A stretch of DNA of 64,000 nucleotides from Sipunculus nudus. Its lineage: Eukaryota; Annelida; Sipuncula; Golfingiida; Sipunculidae. A program made the translations under genes and the position numbers. Location: the NCBI GenBank assembly GCA_026874595.1, contig CM049314.1:60555300-60619299 (forward strand), given 5' to 3'. Under the pieces are notes generated by a model. That model was not told the DNA's origin and did no database searches. It saw only the letters and a list, made by a program, of their open reading frames with translations. Below are positions 1 to 12,586 of this stretch, in pieces. Each line of letters begins with the position of its first letter. Positions within the stretch are counted from its first letter, which is position 1.

Positions 1-418
1 GTCACCTTGGTGACGTAGCTCGGTTAGCCGCACCGAGGGACTGTTGACGTTGCTGTTTCAGCTGATGTCAAAGACCTTCCATCTACTACCGATTTACAAC
101 AACAAATGTTAAAATTTGATATACAAACGGCATGTTTTATTACAAATATTGCTAAATTTAAAAATGTACAATTCGCGACATTTATATATTTTTTTTTATT
201 TATGTATCTTATATGGATATAATGACTATAATAGACGTGCGACTTGCGCACATAAAACAATAAATAGTTTTTACGTCACGTTATTTCACATATAAATGAT
301 ATTTATATCATGTAACAAGACTACATTAACTGAGCATGCGCTTACATACCTGTGTTGCGATAGCAACGCATTGTCTGGAAAGGAATGTCATTCCAGTGTA
401 CGTTTCTTTAGGAACAAC
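1..418. other. No gene recognised; possible upstream region of the acidic-protein gene
   Basis: AT-rich sequence with only short open frames and no recognised domain. It lies directly upstream of the predicted first coding exon at 419. An unbroken frame runs from 296 into that exon, but the downstream ATG is preferred because it creates an MGGNLS myristoylation signature. A partial palindrome containing GCATGCGC occurs near 335; a promoter role is only a guess. Confidence 0.3.
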
Positions 419-662
419 ATGGGAGGAAATCTGTCGAGGAAAAACGAGGTAAATATTACAAAAATATCATTGTTTTTACCTTTAATATTACTTTCTTTTA
501 TTTATACTGCAATTTTAACACTACTAAGTTACAAGAGAGTAATGATAATATTATTTTTCTAATCGTTAAACTCCTGCTTAACCGGGGGGGGGGGGGGGGG
601 CTGTGCAACTCAGGATCACACAGGTCATTGAACTTGCTATACATTCACTCAGAATCACACAC

Positions 663-715
<53 letters not shown>

Positions 716-907
716 TGGTATAGACGTGTTAGTCTGTAGTAGAAGCGTAGGTAAAGATAAAGAGTGACGCCTTTTATAGATAGACTATAAAAAAACTTGT
801 TTATTAACACACAAAATATTTAACTATGTATATATATATATATATTAATATATATATATATAAACACATATATATAAATATTAATCATTTAAAATTTATA
901 TATTAGA

Positions 908-940
<33 letters not shown>

Positions 941-1865
941 TGATAATAAAGACTATATAATGATGACATTAAAGATGAACAGTATATCGTCTTAGGGTAC
1001 AGGCCTACATTATAACTTAAAATAAAGACTTGATGATGATGACATTAAAGTTGTACAGTATTCTAGTATAGTTTTAGGGTATATATATATTGTAACTTAT
1101 AATAAAGACTTAATAATGATGATATTAAAGTTGAATAGTATAGTTTTAGGGTATACATTATAACTTGTTCCATTAAGGGCTGAATCCAAAGGGTGACAGG
1201 ACAGGATGTGTTATTTGTGTGTGTATGTGTTTGCGGGAGAGATGGAGGGGGGTGGGGGTGGGGGTTGGTAGTTCGAGCTTCTTGAACTCCGTGTAATTTC
1301 AGAATTAAATAAATAAATACTTTAGGCCAAAATAAAAAAAAGGTATGGTTCTCAGGCACTTTTTTTCAGGAATCAATGCGGGCGGGCGCTTTTTTTATTT
1401 TAAATTTTTTGGTATGTTTCGATAAAAATGTCAAATTATAAGAGAAAAGCATGAAAATAACAGTTTTATTTTGCTAAATAAGTAAAAGCTCTACAAAACA
1501 AAGGAAATTTTATGGTTTTATCTTCTTGAAAGAAATGTCGGAGCGGCAGCAGCTCAAAATTGGAAAGTTTTTATTGAAAATCAAAATAAAAAGTTTTGAT
1601 GCGGGGGTTTAAAATTGATGCGGGCGGTGCCTGAGAACCATACCTTTAATTTTTTTTGGCCTTATTCAATATAATTAAACAGACATCTGCGGAAATAATG
1701 TTGAAATATCAACGAGTCCAACAGTACATGGTTCGGTTTGTAATTATAATTGGGGGGCGGGGGGATCCAGATTTAGTAGGCAGGAATACCGCAGATTTTT
1801 ATATTATTTATGTTATATATGTATTTGTATAGTTGGTTTTTAAGACATGTGTTTTCATTATATAT

Positions 1866-1937
<72 letters not shown>

Positions 1938-1971
1938 AGGGTGTTTGCGGGTGTGTTTGTGATTACTATAT

Positions 1972-2019
<48 letters not shown>

Positions 2020-5000
2020 ACACACACACACTCTGTCCATGCTGTGGTCGTTGTAATAACTGGTGGATAAAATAGTTAGAAGTACACCACTATGCTCACC
2101 TGTAGCTATATAAAGTCCATTCTAGCTTCGACCAGGAAGCATATTTGGTTCCGGGGGGGGGGGGGGGGATCTTGATTATGCGCTATCACTTTCGAAAAGG
2201 GTTTGACTAGCAGTGTTTATATTTTTAAATGTTTAATATTTTTTCCTGGTATTTATCATTTTCATTCATAATTAATACATATGTACATTTATTATTATAA
2301 TTTATATATCACACAATTGATATCAATTATAATAATTAATCCCTTTACATCATTATTTCAGACTCAGCGCCAAGGAGAAAAGGGGAGGAGTAGTGGGCGC
2401 TCTTTGCTAAAGAAGCTAATTTGTTGTTCGGTGGTCAGTTCGCTGTTTCCTTTGCAATTATAAACATTTGTGATCATACCCACAGTCTGTCACGTGATCC
2501 TGCTCCGTCTGTTTACCCACTTTTTGTCTCATTCATACTTTTTCTACTTTTCCAAAGAAGAACCATATTTTTGTGACATTTGATTTCAAATCTTACAGTT
2601 TAAAATCTGTCGAGAAAGTATAAAAATGTAGGCGGTTACCTTCACCAAAAGTTATATTAACACATTATAAGCAAGGGTGTCAATAAAATTTATGAATCAT
2701 AGTATGTTGCATACGGAGATATTTTCAGCTTTATCGAGAAATATAATTTGTATTAAAAGATATATTAATTTTTAATCAATGCCATAAAAATGATCAGGTA
2801 GGATGTTTTTGTCACAAACCGTATTAACTTTACTTGTTGTCAATTGTAGGAGAGTGAGATGAGAGAGGAGGAGGAGGAGGTGAAGGAGGTAAGTGAGGAG
2901 GAGGAGGTGAAGGAGGTGAGGGAGGAGGAGGAGGTGAAGGAGGCGAAAGAGGAGGAGGAGGAGGTGAAGGAGGTAGTGGTTAATTTTGTCGAGGAGGTAA
3001 TTCAAGAGGTGGAGAGGCGGGAGATGGAGGAGAGGTTGAGGGAGGTGACGGAAGAACGGGTCGGAGAAATGTTTAGGGAGTTGGCAGAGGAGATGGAGAG
3101 CGAGATAGTAAGGGCAGTGGTCGAGCAGATGTTGGAGGTAGTTATGATTGCAGTCCAGGAGGAGGAGGAGGAAGAGGAGAAAGACGAGGAAGAAGGTGAT
3201 GAGGAGGAGGAAGAGGAAGAAGACGAGGAGGAGGAGGAGGAGGAAAGTGATGAGGAGGAGGGTGATGAGGAGGAAGAAGACGAGGCGGAAGAGGAGGAAG
3301 GTGATGAGGAGGAAGAGGAAGAAGACGAGGAGGATGAGGAGGAAAGTGATGAGGAAGAGGAAGGGAAGGAGGATGTTGATGAAGAGGATGACGAACTGTG
3401 AGTAACCAACTTTTAATTGCCTGCAAAATCCTATAACATGTATAAATAGCTTGTGTTTAATAGATAATTACTGAGCTTGCTATAAATCATATACATTTGA
3501 TTTTGATTTAAGAAATCTAGCATTTACATATCCTCTCAATACTTTGAATGCTTTGTCAACTTCACATTTGAACTTGTATGAATACTAAGAGGGGTATTTA
3601 TGTATTTGCGTCCATAACAGTTTAACATATGTCATCCTTGGGTTTTATTGCTTAAGGTGACGTAAGGTGACAAATAATTCAGAATTGCAAAACATTACAG
3701 ATTCTTATTTAAGACTGTTACCAGTTGTATGTTATTAAATAACATTTTCTAAATCCTTCTGATTTAACGTAGAATTAAAAAGTTTATTCAAATATAAATT
3801 AATATGTTAAAGACATCTGTCCACATCAAAGTAACGGTAATTGCCATATATGGTATTTCTATACCATATTGTTTAATATTAAGGTACAACGATTAAAATA
3901 TAACTTTGAATGATGTGATTCCTAAGTTGACTGACTTCCTGTGTGAGAGTAATAAATTTGAAGGCCTGTTTTATTTATAAACGTTTATGACAAACGTTTA
4001 TGATGACAGGTATCTATAATTTGTTGAGACTGACAAATGTTTATGATGACAGGTGTCTTTAATTTGTTGAGCCTGACAAACGTTTATGCTGACGGGCATC
4101 TATGATTAGTTGAAACTGACAAATGTTTATGATAACAGTTATCTATGATTAGTTAAACTGACAAACGTTTATGAAGACAGGTATCTATAATTAGTTGAGA
4201 CAGACTGATGGTGTTAATGACAGGTATCTATAATTACTTGAGACTGACAAACGTTTATGATGACAGGTGTCTATAATTTGTTGAGACGGCTTTTGTTATA
4301 TATATATATAATTATATATATATATATATAAATAAATTTCTTTTTACTGCAATGTTCTTGTGGCATGTAGTAGGTAAAATGTTATAAAATATGACGTTTT
4401 ATTAAATTCATCACAGACTGGAGATGGCAAAGTTTGTGGTGGAGGGGATCACTCTGATCACCAGGATGGTCAACTCACATACCCAGAATCTTGCTGCCCT
4501 GCAAGGGTCCAGGGAAACTGAGGCTGCAATATTTGAGATCAAGGTAAGGAAAATATTCACGTCTTATAAACAAATGATGTACCATATGCCATATAAGTTT
4601 TGTGGAAAACGTTCTGCATTTTGTTTGTTGTTCACAATGAAAAGCCTTTCATTCTCTTTGTTTATTTACCATTTATTCATATAAACCAAAGCATATCATT
4701 CTCATAATGGTCCATTGTATAATTAAGATATGGAATTTAAATATGTCTAGAAAGTATTTATTGATTCAAGTCTTGATTTAAAAGTGTTTTTTATGTGTAA
4801 AATTGCAGTAAATATTTTCATATTTGATTCAAGACGGTCTATTATTGTTCTACTACACGACAATTAATTTTGATAAAGTGGTCTAGATATTGAACATTTC
4901 AACATGAACTTCATTTCAACGTTGAACATACACAGTATGCAGTATACAGTATGGTTTCCTTTCATTTATACACTCTGATATGGCCTTGCTTAATCGAGTG

Positions 5001-6277
5001 CTTAATTGATGCTATTAATGAATAATAAACATGTCTGCCTGCTTTCAATCCCTAATCACCATTGCCAATCTAATGTAAATGGCCAATTGTAAACAGTATA
5101 CTATTCACACGCCGTCCGCACAAGAAAAAGTGATCAGGAAACGAGTTTGGTTTACAGTTTCTCAGTTTCTCCATGCCCTTCAAGTAATGTTAATCTATAA
5201 TTAGCATTAGATGGGTTTCGTTAGCTGCGTAAAGCAAGTATACGCGAGTCATTTCTTTGGTCCGATTCCCTTGTTCCTTTTTTATGAAATAAACACGATA
5301 GTGCCTCGGCGAAGCAAGGTATCCGACAGCGTATAGCGACCAGATCCTTGATAGGAGGAAGATTGGAATTTTAATAATATTGTGTGTTTCCTCCGCAGAA
5401 CGAGATGGCAAACCAGCGGGCACAACTGGACGCACTGCGGTCCCACAATATTTCATTAACGTTGTTGATGAAAAGAAGGTCGGGCGGGGCCACACATTTC
5501 AAGGAACTGGACCAGTGCGTCCAGGACATCGTGCGCCGCTGGTCGGACCTCGATGAACAGATCAACAACAGGTACAGTAGCAGGGGTATTAAAATTGCTG
5601 GGTTATTGTACCTCTTGGGGGAGGTATTATGTATTGTCTTTATTTGTGGGTTGGCTGGTTGGTTGGTATGTTAGCAACGTTGCTAAAAATATAATGAATG
5701 GATTTTAACTTTGTGCATGCAATCTGGATCTCCTTGATCGGTTTTGATCGAATGAGTTTTGTTCAACTTTATTTTAAAAAAAAGTTTTTAGTGGATTTTA
5801 ATTTTGTGAGAGTAAGCTTACAATCCATAAAGCTTGGAGGTACTCTGGACTGTCATAGTATGATTTGCTCAAAGATCCTTTACCATTGTGAGAAAGGACA
5901 AAAGACCGCCGTCACTCACCACTATTAAAGGAAAATATGATTGTTAATTACCAAATAAATCTTTGATTTATATATTTGTGTTATATGTGTTAACAAGTCA
6001 ATGATAATGTAAGTAAATTTTATTAATATTTGTAGGTGTTTGGGGTACAGTGAACTTTAACTTAAGTGTTATGATAGATTATAATATTCTGTAACATACG
6101 CACCTTAAAATGTAAATTAATAAACTATAGTGATATCAGATTAACTGGTTACGACATGGTACAAGAGTAGACTTTGATCTGATTTGATATATTTTGTCAA
6201 ATGTATCTCTTTGTCTATTTACATCATTCACTGCGTGTTATCATTTAATCATTTTCAGTCTGACCGAAGTTCAGTAA
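419..6277 (+). CDS. Predicted six-exon gene for an acidic coiled-coil protein with N-myristoylation signal
   Basis: Not recognised as a known family. Coding exons inferred from splice signals and matching phases are 419-448, 2362-2430, 2850-3397, 4417-4543, 5399-5571 and 6259-6277, giving 321 codons with one clean frame and a TAA stop. Exon 1 encodes MGGNLSRKNE, which fits the N-myristoylation pattern (Gly2, Ser6, basic residue 8). Exon 2 is basic and ends in LLKKLICCS, whose cysteine pair could be palmitoylated, so membrane anchoring is inferred. Exon 3 is dominated by Glu/Lys/Val repeats followed by long Glu/Asp runs, with a less repetitive helical stretch around codons 75-125. Exons 4 and 5 read like amphipathic coiled coil. 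A donor at 6297 and an acceptor at 6648-6649 suggest a spliced 3' UTR. The exon 2 donor (TCG|GTGGTC) is weak, the rest are good. The long Glu-codon repeat could be expansion-prone. Alternative: exon 3 alone is a purine-rich satellite. Exon phase agreement argues against that. Confidence 0.5.
584..936. repeat. Poly-G, (TA)n and (AAT)n microsatellites inside the first intron
   Basis: Seventeen consecutive G at 584-600, (TA)n at about 668-711, broken TA tracts at about 831-862 and an (AAT)n run at about 907-935. All lie in the predicted first intron of the acidic-protein gene. Confidence 0.9.
1325..1661. mobile_element. Palindromic MITE, Harbinger-like (GGCC ends, TTA target duplication)
   Basis: The element begins GGCC and ends GGCC, flanked on both sides by TTA (1322-1324 and 1662-1664). 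An inner 20-bp perfect inverted repeat, AAGGTATGGTTCTCAGGCAC, lies at 1340-1359 and as its complement at 1627-1646. TTA duplications with GGCC-type ends are known for PIF/Harbinger MITEs; assignment to that superfamily is inference. It is 337 bp long with no open frame. The same family occurs, amplified, at 17681-18472. Confidence 0.7.
1859..2031. repeat. Compound (TA)n / (CA)n microsatellite
   Basis: (TA)n about 1859-1926, then a GT-rich link, then (CA)n about 1975-2016 and 2019-2031. Open frames here are artefacts of dinucleotide repeats on both strands. Confidence 0.95.
3983..4290 (+). repeat. 43-bp minisatellite, about seven diverged copies
   Basis: The word TGACAAAYGTTTATGATGAC followed by a 'caggtatctataatt' segment recurs at about 4031, 4074, 4117, 4159 and 4245, giving a 43-bp period. 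It lies in the intron between predicted exons 3 and 4 of the acidic-protein gene and is followed by a short TA tract at about 4300-4330. Confidence 0.85.
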
Positions 6278-6649
6278 AGGAGACAAGATGTCCCAGGTAA
6301 GATTTAATACAAATTTATAATCTGTAATGAATAAACATTGCCTAGAAACGTTAATGTCCTTATATATAAGACATTACATTCCAGTATATAACACATATAC
6401 CCGGCCATGTAGATATTTATAAATTATTTTTCAACTGTGTATATCAGGCAACAAGAAAAAATATTATTTGCTTGCTGAATCTTGGAAGACGCACACATTT
6501 ACACATGCACACATACTTTGTCAATTTAAACCGGATATATTTCATGGATTTTGACACGAGCCTGAACTTTTAAGTTAAGATAGGATTTGGTTTTCATAAT
6601 TTGAGAAATAAAACAAAATATTTAACAAAGTATATTTGTTTCGTTATAG

Positions 6650-8348
6650 GTGGAGTGGGCCCAAAGAAGTGAACGTCAGTGGTGATCAACAGGTGTTGTT
6701 AGTGTTGCGTAAAAGGTCAACTGGGTGCGTTTGGTCAAAATGAATCTGTCAATCGTAGGTGTTATTGTGAAAGTTTATCTCATTTTGAGTCAGTCACAGA
6801 TAATACATTACAGGCGTTGTGAGTAATGCTTTATTGGGGCCAAGGCCCGATGTCTCATGAAAAAGCTGATTCGGGAGGAGTCGGGCACACTCGGCTGAAA
6901 ATTGGTCAAAATATTATTTGTTATCTCGTCATCTTTAGAGAGTGATTTTTGGTGGTGGTGGTGGTGGGGGGGGGGGGGGGGGGGGGGGTTCGCAAGAGAT
7001 TATAACTATAACAAGAGATTATAACTAGATATATGTAGCGTGCAGATATGACAGTAAAATAGTTTCAGCATAAACAAACCGAGACCATGGACCATGAAGC
7101 TCAGTCTGATTTGTAATTTTCTCTCGATATGAACGTTTGCTATCGCGCAATGTCCACAATTCATCGAATCCCGCCACAAATTAAAATAAAAAAAACTGTA
7201 AGATATCATTATGACATTTTGTGTATCTGTGGACCCGTGTCATTAATATCCAAACCAGCATTTGGATAATGGTTAATTAGTCCACAGGGCTAGGAGGATT
7301 GTTAGTGTGGAAACTGAGCTGTTATTCTTTTTCAAAGCTGCCCACTTAATTGCAAAACTTAAATTTTACTCATAATCAAATTAAGGATGTTCTGTGCACA
7401 TAATAGAACGCCTGTTGCAAAATATATCAGGTGTAGCTGCAGCTTTCAGCACCATATTTTATATGCATAATGACCATGTGACTGGTATGCAACTGTAAGT
7501 CCTAGATGACGTCATACCTTACATAAGGGTAGAGCGATCTGTAAAGGCGCTACGTTTTCGGCCGTGTTTTTTTTTTTGTTTTGTTTTGTTTGTTTATTTG
7601 CTGGATGAATGAAAAACTACCAAACTAATTTCAGCGCAAATTTTGTGGAGGGGTGACATGGACTAAGTATGGCCTCATTGAATCTTATGCTGCCCGATAA
7701 AGGGTGAAGATCGATTTGTTTTAATTAGGTTGGCGGAGGTATGCGGTCTACTGAGTGCCATTCTTGGTCTTCGTCAGCGCAGGTAGAGCCCTCTAGTGGA
7801 CAATGATGGTACTGAATATGTAAAAGCTGAGATATGTTGTGGCCAGCATTGTGTACATTTGGGATATACATTTTCTTTTTACTTTTGAAAGGGAATTGGG
7901 GGGGGGGGGGGTGGTGGTGTTTGGGATGGGGGTTGATGGCCAAGCAGGAAATTTTATGTCGGGGATGAATAAATTCATAAATATTAAAGCTCATTCTGTG
8001 CAATTTATTGGATATGTAGATCTTTTAGAAATTTTACAAGAAATTATGCAAGTATTAATGGCATAGATTATGTGAACATACCAAACTGTAAAGAATATTC
8101 AATTCGTAGTTTAATTGAAAAAAAAATAATTTTCAGGGGTCTGCAGAGCTTGATGTAATGATGTTATTATCTTCAAATTTACAGTACCATGTGTTTGGGA
8201 CGCATAGGTTGTCAAAGCTGCATGTATGGGTTATAATGCCATGAATATCTTCCTCCAAGAAAGTTCCAGATTCTTCATATTATTGTGGTTCCATATTAAG
8301 GGCCCTAAATTGTACTTGGGCACAATCTGTTTGGATCCAGTACAAAAA
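6650..8348. other. Possible spliced 3' UTR, then no gene; long poly-G tracts
   Basis: 6650 onwards may be the 3' UTR exon of the acidic-protein gene, following an acceptor at 6648-6649; its end is not evident. The rest holds a run of 23 G at 6966-6988 and 14 G at 7898-7911. No coding region is recognised. Confidence 0.35.
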
Positions 8349-8466
8349 CAGTAAAATCCTGTCTGACGACCACTCCTGGAACACGACCACCCCTGTTATA
8401 CGACCACCCCGCTTATACGACCACTTGGCCGGTCCCAGAGGTGGTCGTTTTGGCGGGGTTTTACTG
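8349..8466. mobile_element. 118-bp pogo/Tc1-like MITE
   Basis: The ends are CAGTAAAATCC and its near-complement GGGGTTTTACTG. Between them the word ACGACCAC recurs several times. CAGT-ACTG ends are typical of pogo/Tc1-mariner elements. TA is present only on the right flank (8467-8468), so the left target duplication is not intact. The same end type bounds the larger element at 56685-58155. Confidence 0.55.
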
Positions 8467-8468
8467 TA

Positions 8469-9279
8469 CCACATTTTACAATGACTCCTTGGTTTGTTAC
8501 TCACAGGAAGTTATATCCCTGAATAATTAATGATTATAATCATGTGGGTATAAATCAAATATTTGAACTCTATAGACCTATCCCTGATATGTAAATTATT
8601 TTATTCAAAATGGGTTTAATTCGATTGATATAAACCTTATATACACAAAACTAATAATACCTGAAGCGGTCTATATTTTTCTTATATGTGGGAGGTATAC
8701 CCTTTAAAATTTTCAAGGCAGACATTTACGGATATTGACTGTTTCTTAATTTTTTTTCACAACGATGTACCATGATTTTAAGTTTCTGCTGAAATTCCTA
8801 TTTTTTTGTAATGTCCTATTTTTAATTTTATACGATGACATTGTTAAATTTCCACCCAAACTAAGTGAGTAGAATGTATTTAGTAGGTGGGCTCTTTCGT
8901 TCTACATTTTCTTTATTAAAAAAATTACTTCCATGAAAGTCAGTAAACAAAATTTGTTCAGTAATTGATTTTTTTTAAATATAAATCTGCTCTTCATATA
9001 ATATTTTGGTGATATGTAGCCTCATTTTTTTATATTACGTGAGTTTTCCAAATATTGACATTTATCACTTAACATGTACATATTAGCTTCTAACATAAGA
9101 TAATTATATAATCTTTTAATATTCATAATTTATTCCATGATTTAATTTTTCCACCTGTTCATTATATTTTTCTTTATCTTTCTAACCTAATACACATGCC
9201 TATAATGTCTGTAACTGTAAATGCCTGCCAACAGATTTCATGTGGGCGTGGGGGAATTTATTATGACCTTGTAAAATTG
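8469..9279. other. No feature recognised
   Basis: AT-rich, no open frame of note, no inverted or tandem structure that I can see. Confidence 0.4.
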
Positions 9280-10400
9280 TAATTATTCGCCAGGGGTAAC
9301 GGTCTTTTTGTGGGTAACAGTCCAAGGATAGTTGTTGTGGGTGTCCTGGGGGTGGTGAAATTATTATGCCAGGGGTAACTGTCTTTGAGTGGGTAACAGT
9401 CCAAGGTTAGTTGTTGTGGGTGTCCTGGGGGTGTTGTAATAATTATGCCAGGGGTAACTGTCTTTGAGTGGGTAACAGTCCAAGGTTAGTTGTTGTGGGT
9501 GTCCTGGGGGTGTTGTAATAATTATGCCAGGGGTAACTGTCTTTGAGTGGGTAACAGTCCAAGGTTAGTTGTTGTGGGTGTCCTGGGGGTGTTGTAATAA
9601 TTATGCCGAAGTAACTGTCTTTGAGTGGGTAACAGTCCAAGGTTAGTTGTTGTGGGTAACAGTCCAAGGTTAGTTGTTGTGGGTGTCCTGGGGGTGTTAT
9701 AATAATTATGCCAGGGGTAACTGTCTTTGAGTGGGTAACAGTCCAAGGTTAGTTGTTGTGGGTGTTCTGGGGTGTTGTAATAATTATGCCAGGGGTTACT
9801 GTCTTTGAATAGGTAACAGTCCAAGGTTAGTTGTTGTGGGTGTCCTGGGGGTGTTGTAATAATTATACCAGGGGTAACTGTCTTTGAGTGGGTAAAAGTC
9901 CAAGGTTAGTTGTTGTGGGTGTCCTGGGGGTGTTGTAATAATTATGCCAGGGGTAACTGTCTTTGAGTGGGAAACAGTCCAAGGTTAGTTGTTGTGGGTA
10001 ACAGTCCAAGGTTAGTTGTTGTGGGTGTCCTGGGGGTGTTATAATAATTATGCCAGGGGTAACTGTCTTTGAGTGGGTAACAGTCCAAGGTTAGTTGTTG
10101 TGGGTGTTCTGGGGTGTTGTAATAATTATGCCAGGGGTTACTGTCTTTGAATGGGTAAAAGTCCAAGGTTAGTTGTTGTGGGTGTCCTGGGGGTGTTGTA
10201 ATAATTATACCAGGGGTAACTGTCTTTGAGTGGGTAAAAGTCCAAGGTTAGTTGTTGTGGGTGTCCTGGGGGTGTTGTAATAATTATGCCAGGGGTAACT
10301 GTCTTTGAGTGGGAAACGATCCAAGGTTAGTTGTTGTGTCTGTCCTGGGAGAGTTGTAATAATTATGCCGGACGTTATGTCATTTGTGGGTAACAGTCCA
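9280..10400 (+). repeat. 79-bp minisatellite with a 342-bp higher-order repeat
   Basis: The unit runs from AATTATGCCAGGGGTAAC through 'gtccaaggttagttgttgtg' to 'cctgggggtgttgtaat'. Starts at 9441, 9520 and 9599 give an exact 79-bp period. A variant with a short internal duplication (GTGGGTAACAGTCC twice in a row) occurs at about 9651 and again at about 9993, so a block of roughly four units has itself been duplicated with a 342-bp period. Minus-strand open frames here are translations of the repeat. Confidence 0.95.
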
Positions 10401-12311
10401 AGTGAGTGTAGTTAATGTCCTGGGGTCATTGTCCTGAGGTTGTCCAGGGTTGCTTGTCCGTTTTATAATTTTCAATATCTGTGCCTGTTGGTAACTGAGG
10501 GGTTAATTGCCGCTGGATTAGTGTCGGAGGGATGGATTAGTGTCTAAATTAATTCACATGAACTCTTCATTACGTTGTTGCCCGGGCGGGGGGGGGGGGG
10601 TGGTTAAGGTTATTATTTTAGGTGTAATGTCCTGGGTATTTCTCCTGTCAAGGGGTTACTTCTCAGAGGGTCTCAAGTTACTAGGCATGGGGTGGCGTAT
10701 AGTTGTGATGAGGTTATTGTGCTAACTGTATTGGGGATAATCAGCATGCAGGGAAGATGAAGTAATTGGTGTGTTTCCGGGGATGGGGGGGGGGGGGGGG
10801 GTTGAATCAGGGTAACTGTTCATCTGTCCTCTGTCCAGCTTTTATGCACTTGCAAATTTGTGTGTGTTGAGCCAAGTGTTAAAGTGTCTTTGCATTGAAA
10901 ATCATCAATGGTATAATTCTGAATCCTGAGTCACATATGTTTCACTAAACACCTATATTTACGTATCATTCCAAATGATATTTACTCATAAATTTGTATC
11001 TACTTTTAAAACTTAAACATTCAGAAAATCATCATCTATGCATTTAAATTTGTAACTAGGTTTCAAAACTGTAACAATCAGCGAAATCATCACCAAATCA
11101 TCCCATCTTTATACCTGCTGAACTATAACTTTACACATCAGATATGCGGACTTATTCATACATGTGTGGAAAAGTGCAGTATATTTATTGATAAAACACG
11201 TTTTAGGCCTTCGCAATAAAATATGAATAAATAAACCTTGGATTGTTTGCATAGTTACTTTCCATAACTTTCTGTTCATAAATATTTGAAAATTTGGACG
11301 TTTCTTTAATGAATTGTAATAGTGCAAAGATAAATTTTAATTGTTGTTCTTTACATTAATGTAGTCTTCAAATTGAAACATACGTGTAACTAAATTTACG
11401 ATTTCAGTCAATTCCAAATGTGAGGACGGATTGCTACAGATGTTTATAATGTCTAATATATTTTAATTTTAATATATATATCATACTCTTATAAACCGTT
11501 TGGCACATTTACTAACATATAAGTATTCTAGTAAATGTGAGAAAAGTAGTAGCACTCTGTCCCAATTATTTATCATTTCTTGATATCCTTATAACTTCCA
11601 ATTTAATGACCTTTAAGAAATGTAATTTTGTAATATTCATAAAACAAAGACAAATTTCCATTATTAGTCCTGGTATTACAATAATCTTCAAATCTAAACA
11701 CATCGGTAAATAATGTTGCTCTTTTAATACTTTTCAAAATGACAGAATTTATATAAACGTATGTGATATATACAAAGTTGTCATCTAAAATACAGAACGT
11801 AGTCTGGTCAACATTTGACAGTTACTAATATTTAATCTTAAAAAGGTAGGAAATATAGTAACATATAATGACTTATTATTTGTTAAACTAAAACCATAAA
11901 AAATGTTGTTTTTAGGATACTTTTAATCGTGGAAGCAAAAATATAATACTGATGGTTCTTTGTGTACAAACACTTTGACATCTGTTTTAAAACATAAGTT
12001 GCAAGTGGGTCCAGATTGTGCCTCGTTTAATTTTCAGACCTTTAACATGAACTCACGAATTTTGTGAAGTATCTGAAGCATTCTTGGAGTAATTATTCAT
12101 GACATTAGCTTGTTCATGTGACTGTGACAATCCATATGACCCAAATACTTGTGACTGTACATTTTAAGATGATAGTATGATTACATTGGTTCTGCAGACC
12201 TCTGGAAATTATAAAAAAAAGGGATTAAACTGTGAATTTAATTTTTTTACATTTTGGTATTTTCACAGAATCTATGATCTCTGGACTTACATAATACCTT
12301 GTAAAATTTCA
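10401..12311. other. No gene recognised; degenerate minisatellite edge and poly-G runs
   Basis: To about 10750 the sequence contains decayed pieces of the same GGTAAC/GTCCTGGGG words as the minisatellite, with G runs at 10588-10600 and 10785-10801. From there to 12311 it is plain AT-rich DNA. Confidence 0.5.
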
Positions 12312-12586
12312 GGGTGCCTTTCCACATATGTGGGTCATCACGCAGAGCACCCCAGAACGGTTAAAACCATTGTGTTATTTCCTGCAGGAAGTTGAACCCT
12401 AGCAGTGTTGGAATATTGCGGGTCCTGCTTTCGGTTGTACATGATCCACATGCGGGACGTTTGACCCACACTGAAGGTCTCAAAAGTGGGTCCCCGCGCG
12501 ACAAATGCACATGTAGAAAAGGCTAACTGCATGTGGGTCTCTCGACAGATTGTGTGTGGGCATTATCTGCATATGTGGAAAGGCAG
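12312..12586. mobile_element. 275-bp MITE with CTTTCCACATATG inverted ends
   Basis: Left end GGTGCCTTTCCACATATG, right end complementary to GCTGCCTTTCCACATATG (17 of 18 matching). Further internal 'cacatgtagaaaaggc' and 'tgcatgtgg' words repeat the same theme. No target duplication is obvious, so the superfamily is unassigned. Confidence 0.55.

Noticed and set aside
1773-2075. Open frames on both strands in the TA/CA microsatellite
   Set aside because: They translate to alternating Tyr-Ile, His-Thr or Cys-Val and exist only because dinucleotide repeats lack stops.
3002-3426. Ser-rich and Pro/His-rich minus-strand frames opposite the acidic exon
   Set aside because: Antisense shadows of GAG/GAA codon runs; the plus strand has splice sites in phase and non-repetitive helical sequence.
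5190-5568. Minus-strand frames opposite exon 5 of the acidic-protein gene
   Set aside because: Shadows; the plus-strand exon has a matching acceptor, donor and phase.
9443-10166. Minus-strand frames of 74-100 codons in the minisatellite
   Set aside because: Each is a translation of the 79-bp unit (with period mixing); no start context or non-repeat sequence.
9280-10400. CRISPR-like array
   Set aside because: Units are contiguous 79-bp tandem copies with no unique spacers, in an animal-type genome.
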